A DNA stretch of 49,313 nt from Streptomyces inhibens. GTDB lineage: Bacteria; Actinomycetota; Actinomycetes; Streptomycetales; Streptomycetaceae. The notes below the pieces were generated by a model. It did no database searches. It was not told where the DNA came from and was given only the letters and a program-made list of their open reading frames with translations. The translations under genes and the position numbers were made by a program. The stretch covers positions 1 through 49,313 of the forward strand of contig NZ_QUAC01000053.1 of NCBI RefSeq assembly GCF_003389455.1, written 5' to 3'. Position 1 is the stretch's first letter. Each line of letters begins with the position of its first letter. Shown here in pieces: positions 1 to 8,712 of the stretch.

Positions 1-492
<492 letters not shown>

Positions 493-547
493 ATCGCATG
501 CCGAATCGGTGCCGGCGAAGGGTCGGCGAGTGCGCGCAGCAGGGTCT

Positions 548-1384
548 CTACCGCTGCCCGCCGTCCGCTTCCGCGCCGTCGCGCGGCTCGATGCGGAAGG
601 TGAACGCGGCGCCTCCGGGGTCGACCGCGGTCGCCCCGCCGTCGACGGTGAGTACCGCCCCGTTGACGAAGGACGCGGCGGGTGAAAGCAGCCAGCTGAT
701 TGCCTCCGCGACCTCATGGGGCTCGCCGGGGCGGCCTGTGGGGAGGAGCCGGGTGGCCTCCTCGTAGGCGGCAGCCACGCCGCCGTCCGCCAGCCCGGCC
801 TCCTCGGCGAATCGCGCCATGCGCCGGTCGGCCATCTCCGTACGTACCCAGCTGGGGCAGACGATGTTGGCGCGGAGCCCGTCCCGTCCGTAGTCGACGG
901 CCAGCGAGCGGCAGAGCTGGAGCAGGGCCGCCTTGGAGGTGGCATAGGCGGCGTTGCCCTCACCGTTGCGCAGGGCGGAGACCGAGGCGACCGCGACGAC
1001 CGCGCCACGTGCCGCCAACAGGTGGGGAAGAGCGGCGCGTTGGAGGAGGAACGGGCCGGTGACGTTGGTGGTCATGACGGCCTCCCAGTCCGCCACCGAC
1101 AGATCGCCGACGGACCCGCCGCGGGCGATACCGGCGTTGAGCACCAGCCCGTCGAGCCGCCCGTACGTGGACACGGTGGCATCGACGAGTTCCTGCACCG
1201 CCGCGGGATCGGCGGCGTCGGAGGGGTGGGCCAGCGCTCCGGTCTCCTCGGCGATGCGCTGCAGCGGTTCGGGCCGGCGCCCGGAGATGACCACCTGGTG
1301 GCCGGCCGCCCGCAGCAGCCGGGCGGTGGCGGCGCCGATGCCCGTACCACCGCCCGTCACGATGACAACGCGCTGTTCCGCCAT
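548..1384 (-). CDS. SDR family NAD(P)-dependent oxidoreductase
   Basis: This 278-residue protein is a classical short-chain dehydrogenase/reductase. The N-terminal Rossmann motif TGGGTGIG is at residues 10-17 and NAG at 83-85. The catalytic Ser134, Tyr147 and Lys151 keep the family spacing (YATSK). The C-terminal [11 protein letters not shown] is also typical and is followed by an extra tail of about 25 residues. The ATG at 1384 has a GGAGG about 11 bases upstream. The gene converges on sdaA with a 55-bp gap. The substrate cannot be deduced; 3-oxoacyl, steroid or sugar alcohols are all possible for this family. Confidence 0.9.
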   Translation of the reverse strand: MAEQRVVIVTGGGTGIGAATARLLRAAGHQVVISGRRPEPLQRIAEETGALAHPSDAADPAAVQELVDATVSTYGRLDGLVLNAGIARGGSVGDLSVADWEAVMTTNVTGPFLLQRAALPHLLAARGAVVAVASVSALRNGEGNAAYATSKAALLQLCRSLAVDYGRDGLRANIVCPSWVRTEMADRRMARFAEEAGLADGGVAAAYEEATRLLPTGRPGEPHEVAEAISWLLSPAASFVNGAVLTVDGGATAVDPGGAAFTFRIEPRDGAEADGGQR

Positions 1385-1519
1385 GGTCGTTCAAGCCTCC
1401 GAAGGTGGTCGTGAGTGATCGAGTACCGGCGTCGCGATCATACGTACGGACGACGCCTACCGGGCGAACACTTCCGGCCGCTTACGGATCACCGCCGACC
1501 ACCCTCCCCCGGCTTCCCG

Positions 1520-2374
1520 TCAGGCCACGCCCAGTTGGCGGGCGGCGGCATCGACGGTCTGGGTGAGCAGGACGGCGATGGTCATCGGGCCGACGCCGCC
1601 GGGGACCGGGGTGAGCAGGGAGGCGCGGGCGCTCGCCGACTCGAAGTCCACATCGCCGACGTTGCCGGGGTTGTAGCCGGCGTCGATCACGACGGCGCCG
1701 GGCTTGATGTGCTCGCCGTGCAGGAAGCGGGGCCGGCCGACGGCGGCTATCAGGACATCGGCCTCCCTGGTGATCGAGGCGAGGTCGGTGGTGCGGGAGT
1801 GGCAGTAGGTGACGGTGGCGTTGCGGCCGAGCAGCAGCATCCCGACGGGCTTGCCGAGGATCGCGCTGCGGCCGACCACGACGGCGTGCTTACCGGTCAG
1901 ATCGACCTCGTAGTGGTCCAGGAGGCGGAGGATGCCGCCGGGCGTGCAGGAGGCGAAGCCGTCCAGGCCGAAGCTCATCGCGGCGAAGGAGTGGAAGGTG
2001 ACCCCGTCGACGTCCTTCTCGGGGGCGATCGCCTCGAAGGCGGCGCGCTCGTCGATGTGCGGGCCGACCGGGTGCTGGAGCAGGATGCCGTGCACGTCGG
2101 GGTCCTGCGACAGCGCGGCGATCGTGCCGACCAGCTCCGCGGTCGTGGTCGCGGCGGGCAGTTCGACATGCCGGGACCGGATCCCGGCCTTCTCGCAGCG
2201 GGCGCGCTTCATGCGTACGTACGTCACCGAGGCGGGGTCTTCACCCACCAGCACGGTCGCCAGGCAGGGGGCCCGGCCGGTCTGCCGGGTGAGGTCCGCC
2301 GCGCGTTCCGCGGCCTGTCCGACGATGCGGCGGGCCAGTGCGCTGCCGTCCATGAGACGGGCGGTCGAGGACAT
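1520..2374 (-). CDS. folD: Bifunctional methylenetetrahydrofolate dehydrogenase / methenyltetrahydrofolate cyclohydrolase
   Basis: FolD interconverts 5,10-methylene-, 5,10-methenyl- and 10-formyl-tetrahydrofolate in the cytosol. The 284-residue product has the family's usual length. It has the catalytic YVRMK (Tyr52 to Lys56), PEKDVDG, the nucleotide-binding VVGRSAILGKP and the C-terminal PVPGGVGPMT signature. The start at 2374 is chosen because an AGGAG sits 7 bases upstream and the alignable sequence begins there; the frame stays open to 2464 but that part is unlike FolD. The usual QLPLP motif reads QHPVG here, a mild variant. It lies beside sdaA, and both feed one-carbon metabolism. Confidence 0.95.
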   Translation of the reverse strand: MSSTARLMDGSALARRIVGQAAERAADLTRQTGRAPCLATVLVGEDPASVTYVRMKRARCEKAGIRSRHVELPAATTTAELVGTIAALSQDPDVHGILLQHPVGPHIDERAAFEAIAPEKDVDGVTFHSFAAMSFGLDGFASCTPGGILRLLDHYEVDLTGKHAVVVGRSAILGKPVGMLLLGRNATVTYCHSRTTDLASITREADVLIAAVGRPRFLHGEHIKPGAVVIDAGYNPGNVGDVDFESASARASLLTPVPGGVGPMTIAVLLTQTVDAAARQLGVA

Positions 2375-2524
2375 GGGGTGCTCCTGAGCGTCGTTGACGG
2401 ATCGCCCAGGCGCGCGGCACTGACCATGACCGGCCGAGCCGCTCCCCGGTGGTACTCCACCCAAGCGCCAGTCACGGCTCGGCGCCCACTGTAATCGACG
2501 CCGGGACGCCGATGAGGGGCGGCA

Positions 2525-3535
2525 TCACGTACCTCCGTGACCTGGCGCCGAGAGGGGCGGCGTGGTGGAGGTGGTGGCCTCCCAGTGGCTGAGGATGCCG
2601 TCCCAGTCGTGCTGGGCCGCGGTGATCGCGTTGGCGTCCCAGGTGGCGGGCGCATGGGAGGGCTGCTGCTCCTCGTACACCTGGTACGTCTGGTAGTCGG
2701 GGTAGTTCTGGTGATTCTGATGGTTCTGGTGGTTTTGGTAGTGCTGGTAATTCTGGTACGGCTGCTGCTTCCAGGGCTCGTGTTCGTAGTGCTCCCCCGG
2801 GGGCTGCTGTGGTCGCTCTCGCCAGGCCAGATGCGGGGTCTCCGGCTGTGGGGTGCTCTGGAGCTTGGCCATCCGCCGGTGGCGTCCGGTGCGGTCCGAT
2901 TGCGGGGGCGAGGTGTGCCGGTTTTCGGCGGACAGCTGCTGGGCGCGTGCCACGAGGAGCCTGACGTCGAGGCCGAGTTCGGTGGCGAGTGCGGTGAGGT
3001 CAACTCCGGTGTGCCAGCTGCTCATCAGGACCGCGTCCAGAGCCGGTGCCCAGCCCGGTTCGCCGGTCTGGGGCGCGGGGGCCTGGGGCGGGGCGGTGTG
3101 CGGCGCGGTGGTGTGTGGCGCGGTGGTGTGCGGCGTGGTGGGCGGGCCCGCCGTGGTCCGGTGCTCGGCGACCGGGGCCGTCGTGGCGGGGCCCGCGGTG
3201 GCCTGGCCCTCGGGGTGTGCGGTGGCCTGTTGCACCGGGTGCTGCTCCGCGGGCGGTTCCTCACGCGCGGGCTGCGCGAGCAGGCTCTTGGCGACCGCGC
3301 GGGCGTCATCCTTGCCCACCGTGCGGCGGGCCAGGCGCACTTCGCGCTCCTCCAGGCCGAGCAGGTCCGCCACCACCGCATCGCTGCCCACGGTCACGGC
3401 GAAGGCGGCCAGGGTCCGCGAACGGCGGGCCTCGGCCTCGTCGAGGAGTCCCTGCGTCCGGCGGACCTCGTCATCGCTGCTGCAAAACGCCTGTGCGAGT
3501 ACCGCGTGGCGCTCCCACAACTCCCTCGGTTCCAT
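2525..3535 (-). CDS. Hypothetical protein with low-complexity Gln/Asn/Tyr/His tail
   Basis: The 336-residue product begins with about 90 residues of charged, probably helical sequence (MEPRELWERHAVLAQAF...). A Pro/Ala/Thr-rich linker with His-Thr-Thr-Ala repeats follows. A second ordered block around ALDAVLMSSWHTGVDLTALATELGLDV looks helix-turn-helix-like. The C-terminal region is extremely rich in Gln, Asn, Tyr and His, built from YQN/HQN units. The ATG at 3535 is preferred; the frame also allows a GTG at 3589 without a visible ribosome site. An AAGGA lies 14 bases upstream of the ATG. No known family is recognised and no signal peptide or membrane segment is visible. Confidence 0.7.
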   Translation of the reverse strand: MEPRELWERHAVLAQAFCSSDDEVRRTQGLLDEAEARRSRTLAAFAVTVGSDAVVADLLGLEEREVRLARRTVGKDDARAVAKSLLAQPAREEPPAEQHPVQQATAHPEGQATAGPATTAPVAEHRTTAGPPTTPHTTAPHTTAPHTAPPQAPAPQTGEPGWAPALDAVLMSSWHTGVDLTALATELGLDVRLLVARAQQLSAENRHTSPPQSDRTGRHRRMAKLQSTPQPETPHLAWRERPQQPPGEHYEHEPWKQQPYQNYQHYQNHQNHQNHQNYPDYQTYQVYEEQQPSHAPATWDANAITAAQHDWDGILSHWEATTSTTPPLSAPGHGGT

Positions 3536-3697
3536 GACTGCGACAACGTTCCTTCGCCCGGATTGGCCCGCTTCTCGGCTATAGATCACTGCATAAGGTG
3601 ATATTCGATGGAGTTACGCCCCTGCCTACGGGACGTATGGAGCCGGAGCCGTAAAAATACGCAGTGACCACATGCTCGCAGAATCGTTTCTACGGCC

Positions 3698-4015
3698 ATG
3701 AGCGCCCCTTCCTCCGGCACCGTCGCAGGTCACGGACAGACTTTCCTTCCCCGCCCCGGGGCCGCACCGCGGTGGATCACCTCCGAGATTGTCCGGCAGA
3801 CACCGCTGTACGCGGGACTGGCGAAGCTCTGGACAGAGCGGGATGCCACGGTGCCCGGCGTCGCCGATCCCGAGTGGCAGCGACTGGTCTCCTACCGTGC
3901 GCTGATGGAGGAGACCGAGACCGCCCTCACGGCCCTGCGGCCGCATCGCGCACCCGATGTGCTGCCCTCCAGAAAGTCGGTCCCGGCCGCCCGCCCGCCC
4001 CGGCTGGATGCCTGA
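3698..4015 (+). CDS. Small hypothetical protein
   Basis: This 105-residue reading frame has Streptomyces-like codon use, with mostly G or C at third positions. Its central part is ordered: WITSEIVRQTPLYAGLAKLW, then EWQRLVSYRALMEETETALTAL. The end is Pro/Arg-rich. No transmembrane segment, signal peptide or known motif is seen. It is divergent from the 2525-3535 gene. The ribosome site before the ATG is weak, so the start is uncertain. A long minus-strand frame over the same bases has a composition unlike a real protein. Function unknown. Confidence 0.6.
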   Translation: MSAPSSGTVAGHGQTFLPRPGAAPRWITSEIVRQTPLYAGLAKLWTERDATVPGVADPEWQRLVSYRALMEETETALTALRPHRAPDVLPSRKSVPAARPPRLDA

Positions 4016-4147
4016 AGCCCGGGTGCGCCGGCCGCCCGGAACGGGCGACCTGAAGGGGCGCCCGGCCCGGAGTACCGTTGAGTTGTCGAGATGCCCCGCT
4101 GGCCGGCCTCCTGGCCGGCAGCGGCTTTGACCAGCGACGGAGCCCGG

Positions 4148-4369
4148 GTGAGCGCGACGGATGACACGGACTTCAGCCCGATCGGAGTGATCGGGCGGGT
4201 CACCGTCTCGATCCCGACCGATGGCCCGGGCGAGGTGCTGCTGCCCGTACGCGGCGGGACCGAGGCCTTCGCCGCCTGGTCCCAGGAACCCATCGCCCGG
4301 CATACGCAGGTCATCGTGGTGGACCACACCTCGGCGCGGTCGGTGATCGTCGCGCCGCTGCCTGCCTGA
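4148..4369 (+). CDS. NfeD-like OB-fold small protein
   Basis: The 73-residue product contains one beta-rich block, GVIGRVTVSIPTDGPGEVLL, ending in HTQVIVVDHTSARSVIVAPL. It resembles the C-terminal OB-fold of NfeD proteins, which partner SPFH/flotillin-type membrane proteins. The GTG at 4148 is chosen because GGAG lies 5 bases upstream; an ATG at 4091 in the same frame would add a Trp/Pro-rich stretch without homology. The gene is 118 bp upstream of the SPFH gene on the same strand, the usual arrangement of this pair in Streptomyces. The membrane-spanning half of full NfeD is absent. Confidence 0.75.
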   Translation: MSATDDTDFSPIGVIGRVTVSIPTDGPGEVLLPVRGGTEAFAAWSQEPIARHTQVIVVDHTSARSVIVAPLPA

Positions 4370-4487
4370 TGCCCCGGCCGTCCTCCGGCCACTACGGGCC
4401 AGATGGGCAATCCCCCACCCCCTTCACCTTCGTCCAACCGTCCCCGCACACAAACCGAGGCCGGTCGCACCGACCAGGAGCCTTCCG

Positions 4488-5723
4488 ATGCTGTTCTGGC
4501 ATGTACCCGCGCCGAACGAGGCGCTGTTGATCTCCGGCTCGAAGAGCCGGGCCGGGGATGCCCAATTCCGTATCGTCACGGGCCATGGCCGCTGGGTCAT
4601 GCCCGTCAAGCAGAAGGCGAGTCTGCTGTCGCTGTCGCTGCGGGAGGCGGAGATATCCGAGGACTGCGTCACCCAGCAGGGCATCCGGCTCGCCGTCCGG
4701 GCGGTCGCCGTCTTCAAGGTGGGTGACGACCATCCGTCGATCGCCAACGCCGCGCGCCGGTTCCTGGACGAGCAGGCCACCATGGAAGAGCTGGTGGGGC
4801 GGATCTTCGCCGGTCACCTGCGTTCGATCGTCGGCGGGCTGACCGTCGAGCAGATCATCCGGGAGCGGGACCGGGTCGCCCAGGAGGTCAAGGAGGGCAG
4901 CCACTCCGAGATGGAGAAGCTCGGCATCGTCGTCGACGCCCTGCAGATCCAGGAGATCGGCGACACCTCCGGCTACATCACCAATCTGGCCGCGCCGCAC
5001 GCCGCCGCCGTCGCCAGCGCGGCCCGGATCGCGGAGGCCAAGGCCGACCAGGAGGCGACCGAGCGGGAACAGCAGGCGGCGGCGCTCAAGGCGGAGTACG
5101 AGCGGGACACCGCGATCAAACGGGCCGGGTTCCTCGCCGAGACCGAGCAGTACAACGCCCGTGCCGCGCAGGCCGGCCCGCTGTCCCAGGCCAGGGCCTC
5201 GCAGGAGGTCATCGAGGAGCAGACCGCGCTGGCCGAGCGGCAGGCCTCGCTGGCCGCCCAGCGGCTGGAGGCCGAGGTGCGCCGCCCGGCGGACGCCGAG
5301 GCGTACCGGGTGCGCACCCTGGCGGAGGCACAGCGTGACCAGGTCCGGTTCGAGGCGGACGCCCGTGCCTACACCGAGCGGGCGATCGCCCAGGCGCGGG
5401 CCGATGCGAACAATGCCGTGGCGGCCTCGCTGCGGGACGGCAACCAGGAGCTGATCGCCGCCAACCGCACCGTCGAGAACCTCCCGGCGCTAGCCCAGGC
5501 CGCGGCCGAGGGCATCTCCGGCTCCCGGCTGACCGTCCTGAACGGCACCGACGGGATGAACGAGATCGTCTCTGGCATCGTGGGCCAGGGGCTGGCCATT
5601 CTCGACAGTCTGAAGCAAGGGAGCGGCGGCGCGGCCCCACTGGCCGATGGGGCGGGCGGAGTGCCGCAGAAGCTGACGAAGCTGACGCAGGACGGGGCCG
5701 GCGGGGCCGGGTCCGGCTCCTGA
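4488..5723 (+). CDS. SPFH (band 7 / flotillin-like) domain protein
   Basis: The product is 411 residues. Residues 1-170 form an SPFH/PHB fold (start MLFWHVPAPNEALLISGSK, later the alternating FAGHLRSIVGGLTVEQIIRERD). Residues 170-330 are a long Ala/Glu/Arg/Gln-rich coiled coil typical of flotillins, followed by a short domain and a Gly-rich tail. No clear N-terminal transmembrane helix is seen, so association with the membrane probably uses the hydrophobic first strand. Flotillins organise membrane microdomains and oligomerise through the coiled coil. The ATG has AGGAG 8 bases upstream. The NfeD-like gene directly upstream supports a shared complex. Confidence 0.9.
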   Translation: MLFWHVPAPNEALLISGSKSRAGDAQFRIVTGHGRWVMPVKQKASLLSLSLREAEISEDCVTQQGIRLAVRAVAVFKVGDDHPSIANAARRFLDEQATMEELVGRIFAGHLRSIVGGLTVEQIIRERDRVAQEVKEGSHSEMEKLGIVVDALQIQEIGDTSGYITNLAAPHAAAVASAARIAEAKADQEATEREQQAAALKAEYERDTAIKRAGFLAETEQYNARAAQAGPLSQARASQEVIEEQTALAERQASLAAQRLEAEVRRPADAEAYRVRTLAEAQRDQVRFEADARAYTERAIAQARADANNAVAASLRDGNQELIAANRTVENLPALAQAAAEGISGSRLTVLNGTDGMNEIVSGIVGQGLAILDSLKQGSGGAAPLADGAGGVPQKLTKLTQDGAGGAGSGS

Positions 5724-5800
5724 CGTCCGGACAGCCTCCGGGCGCCCTTGAGGCACGGGGAGGCTCAGGACGCCCGGGGCCGCATCGTCGGCGTGACGTG

Positions 5801-5837
5801 CTTGTGGGCCCGGGATCGTGTATCCCGGGCCCACAAG
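5801..5837. terminator. Bidirectional stem-loop between convergent genes
   Basis: A perfect 16-bp inverted repeat (5801-5816 with 5822-5837, loop of 5 nt) lies between the end of the SPFH gene and the end of the secreted repeat protein on the opposite strand. Its symmetry and placement suit a terminator for both. No T-run follows, as is common in Streptomyces. Confidence 0.85.
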
Positions 5838-5854
5838 GCCGACTCTGACGGGTG

Positions 5855-6259
5855 TTAGAGGAGCCCGAGCAGGCCGAGGCCGAGCAGGCCGTCTCTGCCG
5901 AGGCCGTAGCCATCGCGGCCGTAGCCCTCGCGGCCCTCGCGCCCGAAGCCATCGCGGCCGTAGCCCTCGCGGCCTTCGCGCCCGTAGCCATCGCGGCCGT
6001 AGCCATCGCGGCCTTCGCGCCCGTAGTAGTCGTAGCCGTCGTGGCCACCGTGCCCGATCCGGCCGTGGCTCTTGTGGCCGTGCCGGTGGTGCCGGTTGCC
6101 GTGGTGGCCCTTGTCGCAGCGGTGGTGCGTGGAGCACTGGGTGCTCTGCGTGCTGCTGGGGGGCGCGGTCGCGGCAGTGGCGGCGCCTGCCATCGGCACC
6201 ACGAGGGCAGCCGCGGTCAGGCCGGCCACTGCGAGGCCGCGAGGGATCGAACGGAGCAT
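5855..6259 (-). CDS. Secreted Gly/Tyr/Arg/Asp repeat protein
   Basis: The 134-residue product starts with a clear Sec signal peptide (MLRSIPRGLAVAGLTAAALV, cleavage probably after GAATA). A His/Cys-containing stretch follows (CSTHHRCDKGHHGNRHHRHG). The rest is a tandem repeat built from units such as GREGREGYGRDG and GYGRDG, ending in LGLGLLGLL. The start at 6259 is chosen because it begins the signal peptide and has an AAGGTGG before it; the frame stays open upstream to 6325. The repeat is charged, Tyr-rich and likely disordered or wall-associated. The His cluster could bind metal. No family is recognised. Confidence 0.75.
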   Translation of the reverse strand: MLRSIPRGLAVAGLTAAALVVPMAGAATAATAPPSSTQSTQCSTHHRCDKGHHGNRHHRHGHKSHGRIGHGGHDGYDYYGREGRDGYGRDGYGREGREGYGRDGFGREGREGYGRDGYGLGRDGLLGLGLLGLL

Positions 6260-6280
6260 GTTTCCACCTTCACTCGACTC

Positions 6281-6304
6281 TGCAGAAAATGAATATTCTC
6301 TGCA
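6281..6304. promoter_or_regulatory. Imperfect palindrome upstream of the secreted repeat protein
   Basis: The arms TGCAGA and TCTGCA enclose a central GAATATTC in a locally A+T-rich stretch 22 bp upstream of the start at 6259. Nine of twelve positions per half are symmetric. It may be an operator or promoter element; no regulator can be assigned. Confidence 0.35.
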
Positions 6305-6408
6305 AAGGCGACGATAAAGTGGCATTTGTCCATCGACTTGCGACCCGCCGCAGAGTCACTGGAACGCAGCAGAAACTACGACATTCCACCACAAAACCCC
6401 TCTAGCCA

Positions 6409-7038
6409 CTACGCAATCCCGCCGTTTTCGCCGCCCTTCTCCACGTCGTTCGGCAGGCTCTCCAGCAGGCTTCCCAGCGCACCCACGACGAGCCGGCACA
6501 CCGTGTCCGGGTCGGCGCTCGCCAGTGGCTCCTTGACGACCACCACACGCATCAGGCCGATCCCCAGCAGCCAGGACAGCGCCAGATCGGCGCGCAGTCC
6601 GCCGTTGTCGGGCCCGGAGAGCGTGGCGAGGACCTCCGCGTACTCCTCCCCCAGCCCGCGCAGCGCGTCCGCGATCTCGTCGCTGCCGCCGATGGAGCGC
6701 AGACACACCTCCAGCGACCGGTCGGCGCCCGCCCCGTCGCCGGCCAGCATGCCGCGCAGTGCGACCTCGAACAGCCGCTCGGCGGGGGTGGTCCGCAGCT
6801 GCTCCTGGCCTCCGCGCGCCATCACCTCTCCGAACAGGGCCTTCTTCGAGCCGAAGTAGCGGAACAGCAGGGCTTGATTGGCCCCGGCCCGGGCCGCGAT
6901 ATCGCGTACCGTCGCGCGTTCGTAGCCGCGCTCCGCGAACAGTTCCGACGCGGCATCGAGCAACCGCAGCCGGGTGCCCTGTGCGTCCCGGCGGTATGCA
7001 CCCTCCGTGCCGCGCTGCGGGGACTCCCCCATCGCCAC
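6409..7038 (-). CDS. TetR family transcriptional regulator
   Basis: The 209-residue protein has the TetR DNA-binding domain at about residues 20-70 (LLDAASELFAERGYERATV, then RDIAARAGANQALLFRYFGSK). An all-helical ligand-binding domain of usual length follows. It is divergently transcribed from the P450-ferredoxin operon, with a 105-bp shared intergenic region carrying a palindrome at 7112-7129. The likely role is ligand-relieved repression of that operon and of itself. The ligand is unknown, possibly a substrate of the P450. Confidence 0.92.
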   Translation of the reverse strand: MAMGESPQRGTEGAYRRDAQGTRLRLLDAASELFAERGYERATVRDIAARAGANQALLFRYFGSKKALFGEVMARGGQEQLRTTPAERLFEVALRGMLAGDGAGADRSLEVCLRSIGGSDEIADALRGLGEEYAEVLATLSGPDNGGLRADLALSWLLGIGLMRVVVVKEPLASADPDTVCRLVVGALGSLLESLPNDVEKGGENGGIA

Positions 7039-7111
7039 GCTCCTCTCCGACGGTCCGTCACGATGACGGCCGCAATGCGTCGTTGACCACTCCGAGGGAG
7101 CGGCCTACCTT

Positions 7112-7129
7112 TGTAAGCAGGTGCTTACA
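7112..7129. promoter_or_regulatory. Probable TetR operator
   Basis: TGTAAGCA and TGCTTACA form a perfect 8-bp inverted repeat with a 2-bp spacer. It ends 14 bp before the GTG start of the P450 and lies between the two divergent genes. Size and geometry are typical of TetR-family operators. The AGGGAGGT ribosome site of the P450 begins immediately after it. Confidence 0.7.
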
Positions 7130-7143
7130 CAAGGGAGGTCACC

Positions 7144-8334
7144 GTGACCACAGCCGACACAGCACCCCTCTCCTACCCCTTCAATATCCCCGAGAGCCTT
7201 GAGCTTTCCGAAGAGTACGAGCAGGCCCGCAACCTTCCCGGACTGCTGAAGGTGCGGATGGCCTACGGCGAGCCGGCCTGGCTCGTCACCCGTTACGCCG
7301 AGGCCCGGTTCGTCCTCGGCGATCAGCGCTTCAGCCGCGCCGAGGGCGCCCTGCACGACGAGCCCCGGCAGTCCGAAGGGCGCCGCGACAGCGGCATCCT
7401 GGGCATGGACCCGCCCGACCACACCCGGCTGCGTGCGCTGGTGGCCAAGGCGTTCACCGTTCGCCAGGTCGAAAGGCTCCGGCCGCAGGTCAAGCAGCTG
7501 ACCCAGGAACTGCTCGACGAGCTGGAGGCCGCCGGGCCGCCCGCCGACCTGGTGGACCGTTACGCGCTTCCCATCCCCGTCGCGGTGATCTGCCGGCTGC
7601 TCGGTGTGCCGACCGAGGACCGGCCCCGGTTCCGGGTGTGGAGCGATGCCGCACTGTCGACAAGTTCCTTGACCGCGGCGGAGTTCGACGCAAACCTCGA
7701 AGAACTCCGCGCATATATGAGCCAGTTGATCGAGGAGCACCGGCGCGCCCCGCAGGACGATCTGATGACCGCGCTCATCGATGCCCGGGATGTCGGCGAC
7801 CGGCTCTCCGAGCTCGAACTCGTCGATCTGTGCGTCGGGATTCTGGTCGCCGGGCACGAGACCACCGCCACCCAGATCCCCAACTTCGTTCTCGCACTGC
7901 TGGATCATCCGGGTCAGCTCGCCCTGTTGCGGGAGCGACCGGAGCTGATCGGGAGCGCCGTGGAGGAGTTACTGCGGTTCGTCCCGCTGGGCAGTGGTGC
8001 GGGCCAGCCCCGTTATGCCACGGAAGACATCGATGTCGGCGGCACACTGGTACGCGCCGGCACCCCGGTTCTGGTCGCGGTGGGCGCGGCCAACCGGGAT
8101 GCGCTGCGCTTCGACTCACCCGGGACGCTGGACATCTCCCGGGCCGGAAATCAGCACCTCGGATTCGGCCACGGTGTGCATCACTGCCTGGGCGCGCCGC
8201 TGGCCCGCCTGGAGCTCCAGGAAGCGCTCGGCGCCCTGATCACCCGGTTCCCGACGCTGCGGCTGGCCGGTGATGTGGAGTGGAAGAGCCAGATGCTGGT
8301 GCGCGGGCCCCGGGTCATGCCGGTGGGGTGGTGA
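7144..8334 (+). CDS. Cytochrome P450 (CYP105-like)
   Basis: This is a 396-residue soluble class I bacterial P450. The I-helix motif AGHETT is at residues 236-241, the K-helix ExxR is in VEELLRF, and the heme-binding FGHGVHHCLG has its cysteine at 348. All key residues are present, so it should be an active monooxygenase. The GTG start at 7144 has a strong AGGGAGG site. The ferredoxin gene begins 4 bp after the stop, giving a matched electron donor. Family placement near CYP105 is by general resemblance only and the substrate is unknown. Regulation is probably by the divergent TetR protein. Confidence 0.93.
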   Translation: MTTADTAPLSYPFNIPESLELSEEYEQARNLPGLLKVRMAYGEPAWLVTRYAEARFVLGDQRFSRAEGALHDEPRQSEGRRDSGILGMDPPDHTRLRALVAKAFTVRQVERLRPQVKQLTQELLDELEAAGPPADLVDRYALPIPVAVICRLLGVPTEDRPRFRVWSDAALSTSSLTAAEFDANLEELRAYMSQLIEEHRRAPQDDLMTALIDARDVGDRLSELELVDLCVGILVAGHETTATQIPNFVLALLDHPGQLALLRERPELIGSAVEELLRFVPLGSGAGQPRYATEDIDVGGTLVRAGTPVLVAVGAANRDALRFDSPGTLDISRAGNQHLGFGHGVHHCLGAPLARLELQEALGALITRFPTLRLAGDVEWKSQMLVRGPRVMPVGW

Positions 8335-8338
8335 GCGC

Positions 8339-8554
8339 ATGACGTGGCAGGTGGAGATCGACCCGCAGCAGTGCATGGCCTCGGGGTCCTGCGCCGCCAT
8401 CGCGCCGGATCTGTTCGCCGTCGGCGGCGCGCACGCCCGGCCGCTGAACGACCGGATCGAGGAGGACGAGCGCGCGCTGGACGCCGCCGATGTCTGTCCG
8501 GCCATGGCCATCACCGTCCGGGACGGCGAGCGGGTCATCGGGCCTCGGCCGTAG
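8339..8554 (+). CDS. 3Fe-4S type ferredoxin
   Basis: The 71-residue protein has Cys12, Cys18 (CMASGSC) and Cys53 followed by Pro (CPAMAI). This three-cysteine pattern marks the 3Fe-4S ferredoxins that serve actinobacterial P450s. The ATG at 8339 is 4 bp after the P450 stop, so the two are co-transcribed and probably translationally linked. It should carry electrons from a ferredoxin reductase encoded elsewhere to the adjacent P450. Confidence 0.93.
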   Translation: MTWQVEIDPQQCMASGSCAAIAPDLFAVGGAHARPLNDRIEEDERALDAADVCPAMAITVRDGERVIGPRP

Positions 8555-8572
8555 GGCACAGGAGGCGTCTGA

Positions 8573-8617
8573 AGCAGCCGGCGGGGCGGGGCGTGTGGCC
8601 GCGCCCCGCCGGCTGCT
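8573..8617. terminator. Terminator of the P450-ferredoxin operon
   Basis: A 16-bp perfect G+C-rich inverted repeat (8573-8588 with 8602-8617, 13-nt loop) starts 19 bp after the ferredoxin stop. Confidence 0.75.
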
Positions 8618-8712
8618 GCCCGCCGGTCCGTTCCCCTTCGCTCCGGAGCGCTGTAAAGTTGCGATCTTCGGTCGGCGGAAGCCGCCCGGAGTCCCCGAAG
8701 GCCGGGCCCGCG

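Noticed and set aside
3626..4327. Minus-strand frame of 233 codons
   Set aside because: Overlaps the better 105-aa and NfeD-like plus-strand genes and has Arg/Gly/Pro-rich composition.
5880..6110. Tandem repeats at DNA level as a possible CRISPR or VNTR array
   Set aside because: The repeats translate in frame into the GREGREGYGRDG protein repeat, have no unique spacers and end with the gene.
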